64,000 nucleotides of DNA from Mycolicibacterium novocastrense (GTDB taxonomy: Bacteria; Actinomycetota; Actinomycetes; Mycobacteriales; Mycobacteriaceae), in NCBI RefSeq assembly GCF_001570485.1, contig NZ_BCTA01000069.1:124001-188000 (forward strand), in the 5' to 3' direction. The stretch's first letter is position 1, and each line of letters opens with the position of its first letter. Made by a program: the position numbers and the translations under genes. The notes under the pieces are model-generated. The model saw only the letters and a list, made by a program, of their open reading frames with translations. It was not told the DNA's origin and searched no databases. Shown here piece after piece: positions 9,294 to 17,894 of this stretch.

Positions 9294-10061
9294 ATGCCGT
9301 TCATCGACCACCCGAAGGGCCGGGCCTACTACCGCCACTGGGCGTCGGCGCAGCCGCGCGCGGCGGTGATCTTCCTGCACGGCTTCGGCGAGCACACCGG
9401 GCTCTACCACCGATACGGCTTTGCGCTCAACGCCGCGGGCATCGACCTGTGGGCCGTCGACCAGTTCGGCCACGGTTTGAGCCCGGGCACCCGCGGGGAC
9501 TTCGGATCAACCGAGGACAGCTCCTCGCTTGCCGACGCCCTGATCTCGCTCGTCGAAAGTGCCACGCCCGCAGTACCGTTGATTGCACAAGGGCATTCGT
9601 TCGGCTCGATCGTCACGCTGTTCCGGCTGCTCGACCAGCCCGACCGTTATGCCGGCGGGGTTGTCTCGGGCGCTCCGCTGGTGCCGATCCCGGCGATGCT
9701 CGACAACGACACCGCACTGCGCCTCGAGCCCAGTTGGCTGTCCGAAGACCCGTTCTACCTCGACCTGCTGGCGACCGACCCGCTGGCATTCGTCGATGCC
9801 GACGGTGTGGCGCTGACGCGGGAACTCGACCGGGCCTGGGACCGGTTCGGCGCCGTCCTGCCGAAGCTGGCGGTGCCGACCCTGGCCGTGCACGGTTCGA
9901 ATGATCCGATCGCTGCGGTCGGGGCGGTGCGGGCCTACTCCGAGCAGATCGACTCGTTGCGCCTCGCCGAATTCGAGGGCGCACGTCACGACGTTCTCAA
10001 TGAGACCGTGCATCGGGAGGTCGCGGCGACGATCGTCGGCTTCATCGACGAGTTGGTGTAG
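9294..10061 (+). CDS. Alpha/beta hydrolase, monoacylglycerol-lipase-like
   Basis: A 255-residue hydrolase_4 (serine aminopeptidase S33-like) protein. FLHGFGEHTG forms the oxyanion region, GHSFG the nucleophile elbow (Ser102), HGSNDPI carries the acid, and GARHDVLNE the catalytic histidine. This order is typical of monoacylglycerol lipases and lysophospholipases. The ATG at 9294 lies ten bases after the LysR stop; longer frames upstream read within the LysR gene and are rejected. It is convergent with hsaB. Substrate unknown; a link to steroid breakdown is not supported by anything but position. Confidence 0.83.
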   Translation: MPFIDHPKGRAYYRHWASAQPRAAVIFLHGFGEHTGLYHRYGFALNAAGIDLWAVDQFGHGLSPGTRGDFGSTEDSSSLADALISLVESATPAVPLIAQGHSFGSIVTLFRLLDQPDRYAGGVVSGAPLVPIPAMLDNDTALRLEPSWLSEDPFYLDLLATDPLAFVDADGVALTRELDRAWDRFGAVLPKLAVPTLAVHGSNDPIAAVGAVRAYSEQIDSLRLAEFEGARHDVLNETVHREVAATIVGFIDELV

Positions 10062-10066
10062 CCGGG

Positions 10067-10633
10067 CTAGAGCCAGGTGTCGTCGGTGGTGGCGGTGAGG
10101 AAGGCCTCGAGGTCGTCGCGCCATTGCGCGGGCGTGTTCTTCTCCGGCTCGATACCGGTGTACTGCCCGCGGTAGAACAGCAGCGGCCGCGGCTTGCGGT
10201 GCGGGACGTCCGACAGCGAATACACCGCGCCGAACACGACGAAGTGGTCGCCCCCGTCGTGCACCGAATGCACCGAGCAGTCGATGTGAGCGAGCGTGCC
10301 CTCGATGACCGGTGAACCCAGTTTCGACTGATACCAGTCGATTTCGGCGAACTTGTCGGGCTCCTTGGAGCCGAACCGCGCCGAGACGTCCTTCTGGTTC
10401 TCGTGCAGCACGTTCACGCAGAAATGACCGCTGGCCTCGATGGCCTGCCACGACCGCGACATCTTCGTCGGGCAGAACAGCACCAGCGGTGGATCCAGGC
10501 TCAACGCGGCGAACGACTGGCACGCGAATCCGACCGGCACGCCGTCGTGGACCGTGGTGATCACCGTGATGCCCGTGCAGAACTGCCCGAGCACGCTACG
10601 GAATGTGCGCGGATCGATCGGTTCGGCCGCCAT
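10067..10633 (-). CDS. hsaB: Flavin reductase component of 3-HSA hydroxylase
   Basis: A 188-residue flavin-reductase-like protein starting MAAEPIDPRTFRSVLGQFCTG. The core TGITVITTVHDGVPVGFACQSF and the DPPLVLFCPTKMSRSW stretch are typical of the reductase partners of two-component monooxygenases. HsaB supplies reduced FMN to HsaA for hydroxylation of 3-HSA during cholesterol ring cleavage. It is the last gene of hsaADCB, 19 bases after hsaC. The ATG at 10633 is preferred; the longer frame runs back into hsaC. Confidence 0.93.
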   Translation of the reverse strand: MAAEPIDPRTFRSVLGQFCTGITVITTVHDGVPVGFACQSFAALSLDPPLVLFCPTKMSRSWQAIEASGHFCVNVLHENQKDVSARFGSKEPDKFAEIDWYQSKLGSPVIEGTLAHIDCSVHSVHDGGDHFVVFGAVYSLSDVPHRKPRPLLFYRGQYTGIEPEKNTPAQWRDDLEAFLTATTDDTWL

Positions 10634-10652
10634 TATCGAGTGATCTTCACCG

Positions 10653-11552
10653 TCACTTGAAGCCGACGCTGAAGTCGTGGCCCCACAGGCTGACCGCGGT
10701 GCTTTCCCGCGCGACCCAGTCCTCGCTCTCGACTTGCAAGCCCTCACAACCGAATTCGACGTCGAAACCACCCGGCGTCTTCATGTAGAACGACAGCATC
10801 TTGTCGTTGACGTGGCGGCCCAGCGTCGCCGACATCGGCACCTTGCGGCGCAACGCGCGGTCCAGGCAGAGCCCGACGTCGTCGGCACTTTCCACCTCGA
10901 CCATCAGGTGCACGATGCCGCTCGGCGTCTCACCCGGCATGAACGCCAGGCTGTGGTGGCGCGGGTTGACCCCGAGGAAGCGCAGCCACGCGGGCGCGCC
11001 ATCGGCGGGCCGTCCGACCAGCTGCGGCGGCAACCGCATCGAGTCACGCAGATGAAACCCGAGCACGTCCCGATAGAAGTGCAGCGTTTCGGCGTCGTCA
11101 CGGGTGGTCAGCACGACGTGGCCCAGGCCCTGCTGCTCGGTGACGAACTTGTGGCCGTACGGGCTGACGACGCGGCGGTGCTCGAGCGCGACGCCGTGGA
11201 AGACCTCGAGCGTGTTACCCGACGGGTCGTCGAAGCGGATCATCTCGTCGACCCGGCGTTCGGCCAGCTCGGCGGCCGAAGCCTCCTTGTACGGCACACC
11301 TTGGATGTCGAGCCGGTTCCGGATGTCCTGCAATTGCTCGGCATTGGCGGTCTCCCAGCCGGACTGCAGCAGGCGGTCGTGCTCTCCCGGCACGATCACC
11401 AATCGGGCCGGGAACTCGTCCATCCGCAGATAGAGCGCGCCGTCGGTCTGGCCGGAGCCCTCGACCATGCCGAGCACCTTCAGGCCGTACTCGCGCCACG
11501 CCGCGATGTCCGTTGCCTCGATCCGAAGGTAGCCAAGCGATTTGATGGTCAT
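10653..11552 (-). CDS. hsaC: 3,4-DHSA 4,5-dioxygenase (extradiol, iron)
   Basis: A 299-residue two-domain type I extradiol dioxygenase that opens the A ring of 3,4-DHSA by meta-cleavage. The iron ligands fall at His145 (GLGHVV), His215 (IVH) and Glu266 (DVEFG), the same numbers as in M. tuberculosis HsaC. The N-terminal vicinal-oxygen-chelate repeat is present but without metal ligands, as in the family. The ATG at 11552 overlaps the hsaD stop by four bases, consistent with translational coupling. A longer open frame upstream is inside hsaD. Confidence 0.96.
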   Translation of the reverse strand: MTIKSLGYLRIEATDIAAWREYGLKVLGMVEGSGQTDGALYLRMDEFPARLVIVPGEHDRLLQSGWETANAEQLQDIRNRLDIQGVPYKEASAAELAERRVDEMIRFDDPSGNTLEVFHGVALEHRRVVSPYGHKFVTEQQGLGHVVLTTRDDAETLHFYRDVLGFHLRDSMRLPPQLVGRPADGAPAWLRFLGVNPRHHSLAFMPGETPSGIVHLMVEVESADDVGLCLDRALRRKVPMSATLGRHVNDKMLSFYMKTPGGFDVEFGCEGLQVESEDWVARESTAVSLWGHDFSVGFK

Positions 11553-12460
11553 CGCACGCCCTCCCGAGAAGGTTTCAAGAAATCGATGGTGAGCTTGTTG
11601 AATTCGTCGAACTTCTCCAGCTGCGCCCAGTGTCCGCACTGTCCGAAGACGTGCAGCTGCACGCGCGGAATCTGTTTGAGCGCCACCAGCGCGCCGTCGA
11701 GCGGGTTGACGCGATCCTCGCGGCCCCAGATCAGCAGGACCGGCTGGCGCAGCTTGTACACCTCGCGCCACATCATGCCGAGCTCGAAGTCCGCGCCCGC
11801 GAACGACATTCCCATCGCCTTGGCCGCGGCCAGTGACTCGGGCTGGCTGGCGATCTCGAACCGTTCGTCGATCAGCTCACCGGTGATCAGGTTCTGGTCG
11901 TGAACCATGATGCGCAGGAACTTCTCCATGTTCTCGCGCGTGGGCTCGGCGGTGAACTTGCCGAGCAGTTTGACGCCCTCGGTGGGGTCGGGCGCGAAGA
12001 GGTTGACCGATAGCCCGCCGGGCCCCATCAGCACGAGCCGGCCTGCCCGCTTGGGATTGTCGAGCGCGAACCGCACCGCGGTCCCCCCGCCGAGCGAATT
12101 GCCCACCAGCGCAGCGCGTTCGATGCCCAGGTGGTCGAACAACCCGAGCACGGCGTTCGCGCTGTAGCGGTTGTACTGCTCGTGCTCGGTGTGTTTGTCG
12201 GAGTGGCCGTAACCGGGCTGGTCGACGGCGATGACGTGAAAGTGCCTGGCGAGCACCGCGATGTTTTTGGAGAAGTTCGACCAGCTCGACGCGCCGGGTC
12301 CGCCGCCGTGCAGCAGCACGACCGTCTCCGAGTGGCCGACGCCGGCTTCGTGGTAGTGCAGCCGCATGTCTCGTTCACCAGCGCGAACCTGCGCGTACCG
12401 GGACGTCGATTCGAAGGTGACCTCGACCTGCTGCTCGGTTTCCTGGATGTATGAGGTCAT
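11549..12460 (-). CDS. hsaD: 4,9-DSHA hydrolase (meta-cleavage product hydrolase)
   Basis: A 303-residue alpha/beta hydrolase of the C-C bond hydrolase group. LLHGGGPGASSW provides the oxyanion region, GNSLGGG the nucleophile Ser122, GREDRVNP the acid Asp249, and GQCGHWAQ the catalytic His277. HsaD hydrolyses 4,9-DSHA to a dienoate and DOHNAA, completing A/B ring opening. It lies 12 bases after hsaA and overlaps hsaC by four bases. Sequence and context agree closely with the M. tuberculosis enzyme. Confidence 0.96.
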   Translation of the reverse strand: MTSYIQETEQQVEVTFESTSRYAQVRAGERDMRLHYHEAGVGHSETVVLLHGGGPGASSWSNFSKNIAVLARHFHVIAVDQPGYGHSDKHTEHEQYNRYSANAVLGLFDHLGIERAALVGNSLGGGTAVRFALDNPKRAGRLVLMGPGGLSVNLFAPDPTEGVKLLGKFTAEPTRENMEKFLRIMVHDQNLITGELIDERFEIASQPESLAAAKAMGMSFAGADFELGMMWREVYKLRQPVLLIWGREDRVNPLDGALVALKQIPRVQLHVFGQCGHWAQLEKFDEFNKLTIDFLKPSREGVR

Positions 12461-12472
12461 CTGGCCTTCCCG

Positions 12473-13657
12473 TTAAACCATCGTGTCCTGCGGCGGCAGC
12501 CCGAACTCGTTGTTGCCGAAGATCAGGTAGGCGCGTTCGGGATCGTTGGCGGCGTGTACACGCCCGGCGTGGGCGTCCCGCCAGAACCGTTGCACCGGTG
12601 CGTCGTTGCTCAACGCGGTGGCACCGGAAGCCTCGAAGAGGCGGTCGATCGAGGCGATCGCACGGCCGGTCGCGCGCACCTGGTCACGGCGGGCGCGGGC
12701 GCGCAGCTCGAACGGAATCTCCTCACCCGCTTTCAGCAAGGCGTACTCGTCGCCGACATTGCCCATCAGCTGACGCCAGGCCGCGTCGATATCGCTGGCG
12801 GCCTCGGCGATCCGGATCTTGGCGAACGGATCGTCCTTGGCCTTCTCACCCGCAAACGCCGCGCGCACCCGCTTGCCCTGATGTTCGACGTGCGCGTCGT
12901 ACGCGCCGTACGCCATACCGACGATGGGCGCGGAGATGGTGGTGGGATGCACTGTGCCCCACGGCATCTTGTAGACCGGTGCGGTGTTGGTCTCCAGCCC
13001 GCCCGCGGTGCGGTCGTTCATCGCCTTGTAGGACAGGAAGCGGTGCCGTGGCACGAACACGTCCTTGACCTTGAGCGTGTTGCTCCCGGTTCCCTTCAGG
13101 CCCACCACATGCCACACGTCGTCGATCTCGTATTCAGAGCGCGGAATCAGGAAGCTGCCGAAGTCCACCGGCTTGCCGTCCTTGATCACCGGGCCGCCGA
13201 CGAACGTCCACGTGGCGTGGTCACAACCCGACGACCAGTTCCAGGAACCGTTGACGATGTAGCCGCCGTCGACGACGGTGCCCGCCCCCATCGGCGCATA
13301 CGACGAGGAGATCCGCACGGCGGGATCGTCGCCCCACACCTCTTCCTGCGCCTTCTGGTCGAACAGCGCCAGGTGCCAGTTGTGCACGCCGATGATCGAG
13401 CTGACCCAACCGGTCGAGCCGCAGACGCTGGCAAGGCGGCGCACCGCCTCGTAGAAGAGCGTCGGATCGCACTGCATTCCGCCCCACTGTTCGGGCTGAA
13501 GCAGCTTGAAGAAGCCGACCTCGTTGAGTTCGTTGACCGTGTCGTCGGGGAGGCGGCGCAGGTCTTCGGTGGCCTGTGCGCGTTTGGCGATCAGCGGCAG
13601 TAGATCGTCGATCCCGGCTAGGACCGACTGCACGTCACGCTGTTCAATGGACGTCAC
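12473..13657 (-). CDS. hsaA: 3-HSA hydroxylase, oxygenase component
   Basis: A 394-residue acyl-CoA-dehydrogenase-fold flavin monooxygenase, the same length as I recall for M. tuberculosis HsaA. It hydroxylates 3-HSA to 3,4-DHSA using FMNH2 from HsaB. The middle region has the conserved WSSGCDHATWTFVGGP and MPWGTVHPTTISAPIVGMAYGAY segments, and the C-terminus ends in PPQDTMV. The start is GTG 13657, preceded at about 8 bases by GGGAGG; this gives the TSIEQRDVQSVL start of orthologues. It is first in hsaADCB and is transcribed away from kshB. KstR-type boxes lie in the shared intergenic region. Confidence 0.96.
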   Translation of the reverse strand: MTSIEQRDVQSVLAGIDDLLPLIAKRAQATEDLRRLPDDTVNELNEVGFFKLLQPEQWGGMQCDPTLFYEAVRRLASVCGSTGWVSSIIGVHNWHLALFDQKAQEEVWGDDPAVRISSSYAPMGAGTVVDGGYIVNGSWNWSSGCDHATWTFVGGPVIKDGKPVDFGSFLIPRSEYEIDDVWHVVGLKGTGSNTLKVKDVFVPRHRFLSYKAMNDRTAGGLETNTAPVYKMPWGTVHPTTISAPIVGMAYGAYDAHVEHQGKRVRAAFAGEKAKDDPFAKIRIAEAASDIDAAWRQLMGNVGDEYALLKAGEEIPFELRARARRDQVRATGRAIASIDRLFEASGATALSNDAPVQRFWRDAHAGRVHAANDPERAYLIFGNNEFGLPPQDTMV

Positions 13658-13682
13658 TGATGTGCCTCCCGGGATAGGACGG

Positions 13683-13738
13683 ACTGCGATGAGCGCTCGC
13701 GCGAAGAGCCCACAACTGCGATGAGCACTCACGCGAAG
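13683..13738. repeat. 24-bp direct repeat, 32-bp period
   Basis: Copy one at 13683-13706 and copy two at 13715-13738 match in 22 of 24 positions; the shared core is ACTGCGATGAGC. They lie between the hsaA ribosome site and the first KstR-type box, so they are probably in the 5' leader of the hsa mRNA. I do not know a protein that binds them. Confidence 0.75.
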
Positions 13739-13761
13739 CGCGAACCGCTTAGCCGTCAGAT

Positions 13762-13775
13762 TAGAACACGTTACG
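13762..13775. promoter_or_regulatory. KstR-type operator, near-consensus (hsaA side)
   Basis: TAGAACACGTTACG matches the KstR pattern TnnAACnnGTTnnA except at the last base. It sits 105 bases upstream of the hsaA start and would repress hsaADCB in the absence of sterol CoA thioesters. Confidence 0.65.
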
Positions 13776-13829
13776 ATTCGTGTCGAGTAGGGCATACCTG
13801 TAGGACCTGGACCTGCACACATGCATTTC

Positions 13830-13843
13830 TGTAACCTGTTCTA
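13830..13843. promoter_or_regulatory. KstR-type operator (kshB side)
   Basis: TGTAACCTGTTCTA is a full match to TnnAACnnGTTnnA. It lies about 50 bases upstream of kshB, so the divergent hsaA and kshB promoters each have their own site. Confidence 0.75.
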
Positions 13844-13893
13844 GTTATCGCCCTGGGTCGCAGGGCTGGCGGACGTGAGAGGTGGACGCGAAA

Positions 13894-14952
13894 GTGACCG
13901 ACGAGCCGCTCGGCAGCCACGTGCTCGAGCTGGAACTTGCCGATGTCGTCACCGAGACCGACGACGCGCGCTCGCTGGTGTTCAGCGTGCCCTCCGGCGC
14001 CGATATACCGGCCGAACGGTTGCGCTATGCGCCAGGACAGTTCCTGACACTGCGCGTGCCCAGCGACCGGACGGGTTCGGTGGCGCGCTGCTACTCCCTG
14101 TGCAGTTCGCCCTTCACCGACGACCGGCTGACCGTCACCGTCAAGCGCACCGCCGACGGGTACGCCTCGAACTGGCTGTGCGATCACGCGCACGCCGGCA
14201 TGAAGATCCACGTCCTCGCGCCTTCGGGCACCTTCGTGCCCAAGACGCTGGACACCGACTTCCTGCTGTTGGCCGCCGGCTCCGGGATCACGCCGATGAT
14301 GTCGATCTGCAAGTCGGCGCTCGCCGAGGGCAGCGGCAAGGTCGTGCTGATCTACGCCAACCGGGACGAGACGTCCGTCATCTTCGGCTCGGCGCTACGT
14401 GAGCTGAGCGAGAAGTATCCCGAGCGGTTGGTCGTCGTGCACTGGCTGGAAACGGTGCAGGGTCTGCCGAGCGCGGCGGCGCTCGCCGCGCTGACCGCTC
14501 CCTACACGAGTCACGACGCCTACATCTGTGGTCCGGGGCCGTTCATGGCCGCGGCCGAGGAGGCGGTCAAGGGCGCGGGCATGCCCGCCGAGCGGGTGCA
14601 CATCGAGGTGTTCAAGTCTCTGGACTCCGATCCGTTCGCGGCGGTGGTCATCGAGGAGGACGACAGCGACGAGGGTCCGGCCACCGCGATCGTCACGCTC
14701 GACGGCGAAACCCACGAGGTGCGGTGGCCCCGCAACGCCAAACTGCTCGACGTGCTGCTGGACAAGGGGCTCGACGCGCCGTTCTCCTGCCGCGAGGGCC
14801 ATTGCGGCGCGTGCGCGGTGCTGAAGAAGAGCGGCGACGTCGAGATGGACGTCAACGACGTGCTCGAACAGTCCGACCTCGACGAGGGGCTGATCCTGGG
14901 CTGCCAAGCCCTGCCCCGCTCGGATTCGGTCGAAGTCACCTATGACGAATAG
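13894..14952 (+). CDS. kshB: 3-ketosteroid 9-alpha-hydroxylase, reductase component
   Basis: A 352-residue FNR-type reductase passing electrons from NADH to the Rieske oxygenase KshA. FAD-binding RCYSLCSSP is followed by the NAD site GSGITPMMS and a C-terminal plant-type 2Fe-2S domain with the CREGHCGAC loop and a later cysteine in GCQ. I favour GTG 13894 because AGAGGTGG lies eight bases before it; GTG 13882 in the same frame would overlap that ribosome site and adds only four residues. It corresponds to Rv3571 in place and sequence. kshA is not in the window. A KstR-type box lies just upstream. Confidence 0.94.
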   Translation: MTDEPLGSHVLELELADVVTETDDARSLVFSVPSGADIPAERLRYAPGQFLTLRVPSDRTGSVARCYSLCSSPFTDDRLTVTVKRTADGYASNWLCDHAHAGMKIHVLAPSGTFVPKTLDTDFLLLAAGSGITPMMSICKSALAEGSGKVVLIYANRDETSVIFGSALRELSEKYPERLVVVHWLETVQGLPSAAALAALTAPYTSHDAYICGPGPFMAAAEEAVKGAGMPAERVHIEVFKSLDSDPFAAVVIEEDDSDEGPATAIVTLDGETHEVRWPRNAKLLDVLLDKGLDAPFSCREGHCGACAVLKKSGDVEMDVNDVLEQSDLDEGLILGCQALPRSDSVEVTYDE

Positions 14953-14992
14953 CGCGCGGGCTAGCATTCGCCGCACGTGGAAGGGGAGCAAC

Positions 14993-15541
14993 GTGACGAA
15001 CCGGTTGACCGGCGTCGCTGCGGCGATCTCGGTGATCCTGCTGGCGCTGACGGTCATGGCACCCACCCCGACGGCGGCCGCGGCCGTCGACACCGCGGAC
15101 TCCTCGGTTCCGGTCGACCCCGGCACCAACCTCGAGATGCACGTGACCGCGAACTGCATCGCGGCCGAGGCCAAGTGCTTGTTCGACGCCAACGCCAACC
15201 TGCGCCGCGGCCCAGACGTACTCGGCTTCCCCGGCGACCTGTGGGCCCGCCAGACCACGACGCTGCGCACCATGGATCGCAGCGTGTACATCAACTTCAA
15301 CTTCGATGCGCCCAACACCCGGTCGTTCAAATCGCTGACCGACGTGGAGTTCACGACCATCTACTTCGGGGGCGGACCGCCCGAGAAGTTCCAGTTCCGC
15401 GGGATCGCCTGGCCGGTCGATCAGCGCACCGGCGCGCCCCGCACCGACGTTCCACTGATCGTGTGCTCGCACATCCAGGTGGTCTACGGCGGGGTCAACA
15501 TCACCTCGCCGGACGCGTGCGCGCAGGCCGCGTTCAGCTAA
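14993..15541 (+). CDS. Secreted protein of unknown function (Rv3572-like)
   Basis: A 182-residue protein with a clear signal peptide: a short basic start, a hydrophobic run (VAAAISVILLALTVM) and an Ala-rich cleavage region near residue 33. The rest has a few cysteines (ANCIAAEAKC, VCSH, DACAQA) that could pair outside the cell, and GGGPPEKFQFRG in the middle. GTG 14993 is chosen because AAGGGGAG lies just upstream; an ATG at 14942 would overlap the end of kshB and give a less usual signal. Its place between kshB and fadE34 matches Rv3572. Its stop overlaps the fadE34 stop on the other strand. No function is known to me. Confidence 0.82.
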   Translation: MTNRLTGVAAAISVILLALTVMAPTPTAAAAVDTADSSVPVDPGTNLEMHVTANCIAAEAKCLFDANANLRRGPDVLGFPGDLWARQTTTLRTMDRSVYINFNFDAPNTRSFKSLTDVEFTTIYFGGGPPEKFQFRGIAWPVDQRTGAPRTDVPLIVCSHIQVVYGGVNITSPDACAQAAFS

Positions 15542-17697
15542 CGGGGCAGCCCCAGCAGTCGTTCGCCTGCGAGGGTGAGCAGGATCTGCTCGGTCCCGCC
15601 CGCGATGGTCAGGCACCGGGTGTTGAGGAAGTCGAACACCGTCGAGTTCTCGACCACGCCCCCGCCCTCGGACAATTCCATCCGCAATTCGGCGAGCGCC
15701 TGCCGGTAGCGCACGCCGATCAGCTTGCGCGCGCTGGCCTGCGGGCCGGGATCCTGGCCTCCGACAGCGAGTTCGGCGATCTTCTGATCCAGCAGTGAGC
15801 CAACCTGAGCCGCCACGATCAACGAACCCAACCGGTCCTGGCCGGCCACGTCGAAGTCCAGCGTGGCGACCTGTTTGAGCAACTCCTCCATCGGATTGCC
15901 CAGCGCGGTGCCGTGAGCCATCGCGACCCGCTCATTCGCCAGCGTGGTGCGCGCCAGCCGCCATCCGTCGTTGACCTGGCCGACCACCATCTCGTCGGGC
16001 ACGAACACCTCGTCGAAGAACACCTCGTTGAACAGGTTGTCCCCGGTGATCTCGCGCAGCGGGCGGATGTCGATGCCCGGAGATTTCATGTCGACGAGGA
16101 AGTACGTGATCCCCTTGTGCTTTGGCGCATCCGGATCGGTGCGCGCAAGGCATACGCCCCACGCTGCCTTGTGCGCCGCCGAGGTCCACACCTTCTGACC
16201 GGTCAACTTCCAGCCCGGTTTGTCTGCGCCGCTCGCGGTCGCGCCGTCCACGCGAACCGCCTTCGTGCGCAGCGCCGCCAGATCCGATCCGGCGCCCGGC
16301 TCGGAGAACAGCTGGCACCACTGCAGTTCGCCCCGCAGCGTCGCGGGTACGAACTTCTCGATCTGTTCGGGGGTGCCGTGCTCGAGAATCGTTGGCGCAG
16401 CCCACCATCCGATCACCAGGTCCGGCCGGGTGACTCCGGCGGCCGCCAACTCCTGGTCGATCAACAACTGCTCGGCGGGGCCGGCCCCGCGGCCGTACGG
16501 CTTGGGCCAGTGCGGTGCCTGCAAACCCGCATCGGCGAGCGCGGCCTGCTGTTTCTCGACGGGCAACGCTGCGACTTCCGCGACGGCAGAGGCGATCTCG
16601 GGGCGCAGGTCGGCAACCGACTCGAGATCGATGCGCAGGTCACGGCGCACACCCTGTTGCGTCAACGCCGCAACTCGACGCAACCAGCGCGGCGCTCCGC
16701 CGAGGAAGTGCGAAATGCCGTAGGCGCGACGCAGATACAGATGCGCGTCGTGCTCCCAGGTGATCCCGATGCCGCCCAACACCTGGATGCAGTCCTTGGC
16801 GTTGGCCTTGGCGGCCTCGATCCCGACGGCGGCGGCCACCGCCGCGGCGATCGAGAGTTGGTTGTCGTCGCCGTCACCGGATAAGACGGCCGCCGCAGCT
16901 CTTGCCGCATCCATGGCGGCCACCGAGGCCTGCTCGGACCGCAGCAGCATCTCGGCGCACATGTGCTTGATGGCCTGGAAACTGCCGATGGGCTTGCCGA
17001 ACTGCTCGCGCACCTTCGCGTACTCGGTCGCGGTCTGCAACGCCCAGCGCGCCAGACCCGCGGCCTCGGCCGCCATGACGGCGGCGGCGACATCGATCAC
17101 TCGCTGTGCTGGAGCGCTGACCGCCTCGGCGGGCGCGGACTCGAGTACGACGCGCGCCAGCGGCCGGGAGAAGTCGGTGGCCTTGCGGGGCTCGACGGAG
17201 ACGCCGTCCGCACCGGCGTCGACCATGACGAAGACGTCGCCGGCCGGCACCAGCAGCACCCCGGTGGGATCGGCCCCGAGCACGTAGTCCGCGGTGCCCG
17301 AGGCCCGGCCGTCGGCAAACCGCACGTCTGCCGCCAACGCCACCCCGGCGACCCGCTCGCCCGAAGCCAGCGCCTGCAGCACTTCTGGCGGCTCGAGCAC
17401 GAGCGTGGCCAGTGCGGTCGTCGCGACGGGACCCGGCACCAGCGCGGCCGCCGCCTCGTCGACCATCGCGCACAGGTCGTCGACCGTGCCGTCGGCGCCG
17501 CCGTGCTCCTCCGGCAGCGCCACCCCGAAGATCCCGAGGTCGGCCAGACCCGAATAGGCTCCGCGCCAGGCGTCCGCCTGCCCCTGCTCGACGTCTCGCG
17601 CCGCGGCGACGACGCCGGAAGCGCTTGCCCAGTCGCGCACCAGCTCCCTGACGGCAGCCTGGTCGTCGGCCATGGTCCCCGGGGATGCGAGCGACAC
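15538..17697 (-). CDS. fadE34: Acyl-CoA dehydrogenase, fused two-unit type (cholesterol side chain)
   Basis: A 719-residue protein, about twice the usual acyl-CoA dehydrogenase. Each half carries dehydrogenase-like segments: the first has an FGKPIGSFQAIKHMCAEM flavin-type motif near residue 240 and QVLGGIGITWEHD; the second has QLFSEPGAGSDLA and GQKVWTSAAH. A fused form is the hallmark of FadE34 (ChsE3), which works as a dimer on sterol-CoA thioesters, reported for the C24 intermediate. The GTG at 17697 has AGGAG six bases upstream, so I use it instead of ATG 17673. A perfect KstR-type palindrome lies 43 bases before the start, and kstR is divergent. Confidence 0.93.
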   Translation of the reverse strand: MSLASPGTMADDQAAVRELVRDWASASGVVAAARDVEQGQADAWRGAYSGLADLGIFGVALPEEHGGADGTVDDLCAMVDEAAAALVPGPVATTALATLVLEPPEVLQALASGERVAGVALAADVRFADGRASGTADYVLGADPTGVLLVPAGDVFVMVDAGADGVSVEPRKATDFSRPLARVVLESAPAEAVSAPAQRVIDVAAAVMAAEAAGLARWALQTATEYAKVREQFGKPIGSFQAIKHMCAEMLLRSEQASVAAMDAARAAAAVLSGDGDDNQLSIAAAVAAAVGIEAAKANAKDCIQVLGGIGITWEHDAHLYLRRAYGISHFLGGAPRWLRRVAALTQQGVRRDLRIDLESVADLRPEIASAVAEVAALPVEKQQAALADAGLQAPHWPKPYGRGAGPAEQLLIDQELAAAGVTRPDLVIGWWAAPTILEHGTPEQIEKFVPATLRGELQWCQLFSEPGAGSDLAALRTKAVRVDGATASGADKPGWKLTGQKVWTSAAHKAAWGVCLARTDPDAPKHKGITYFLVDMKSPGIDIRPLREITGDNLFNEVFFDEVFVPDEMVVGQVNDGWRLARTTLANERVAMAHGTALGNPMEELLKQVATLDFDVAGQDRLGSLIVAAQVGSLLDQKIAELAVGGQDPGPQASARKLIGVRYRQALAELRMELSEGGGVVENSTVFDFLNTRCLTIAGGTEQILLTLAGERLLGLPR

Positions 17698-17739
17698 CGT
17701 CCACTCCTAGCTATTGGGTGAGAAGACGGTGCTCCTCAC

Positions 17740-17753
17740 TAGAACGTGTTCTA
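17740..17753. promoter_or_regulatory. KstR-type operator, perfect arms (fadE34/kstR)
   Basis: TAGAACGTGTTCTA has symmetrical arms TAGAAC/GTTCTA and fits TnnAACnnGTTnnA fully. It lies between the divergent fadE34 and kstR genes and should serve both for repression and autoregulation. Confidence 0.85.
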
Positions 17754-17894
17754 ATAGTGCCAGCGACCGACCGTCAAGTCGACCGCCATTACAGCAGGAC
17801 ACGTCGGTGCCGTCGGGGACATCGGAGTGAGAAAAGTGCATATGCATGCGTATCGTTTCTGACGAGAACGCATAGCGAAGGAGAAACCCGCCGC

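Noticed and set aside
10634..10771. A longer HsaB with an extra 46 residues at the N-terminus
   Set aside because: The extension lies within hsaC and is not found in HsaB proteins; ATG 10633 gives the known start.
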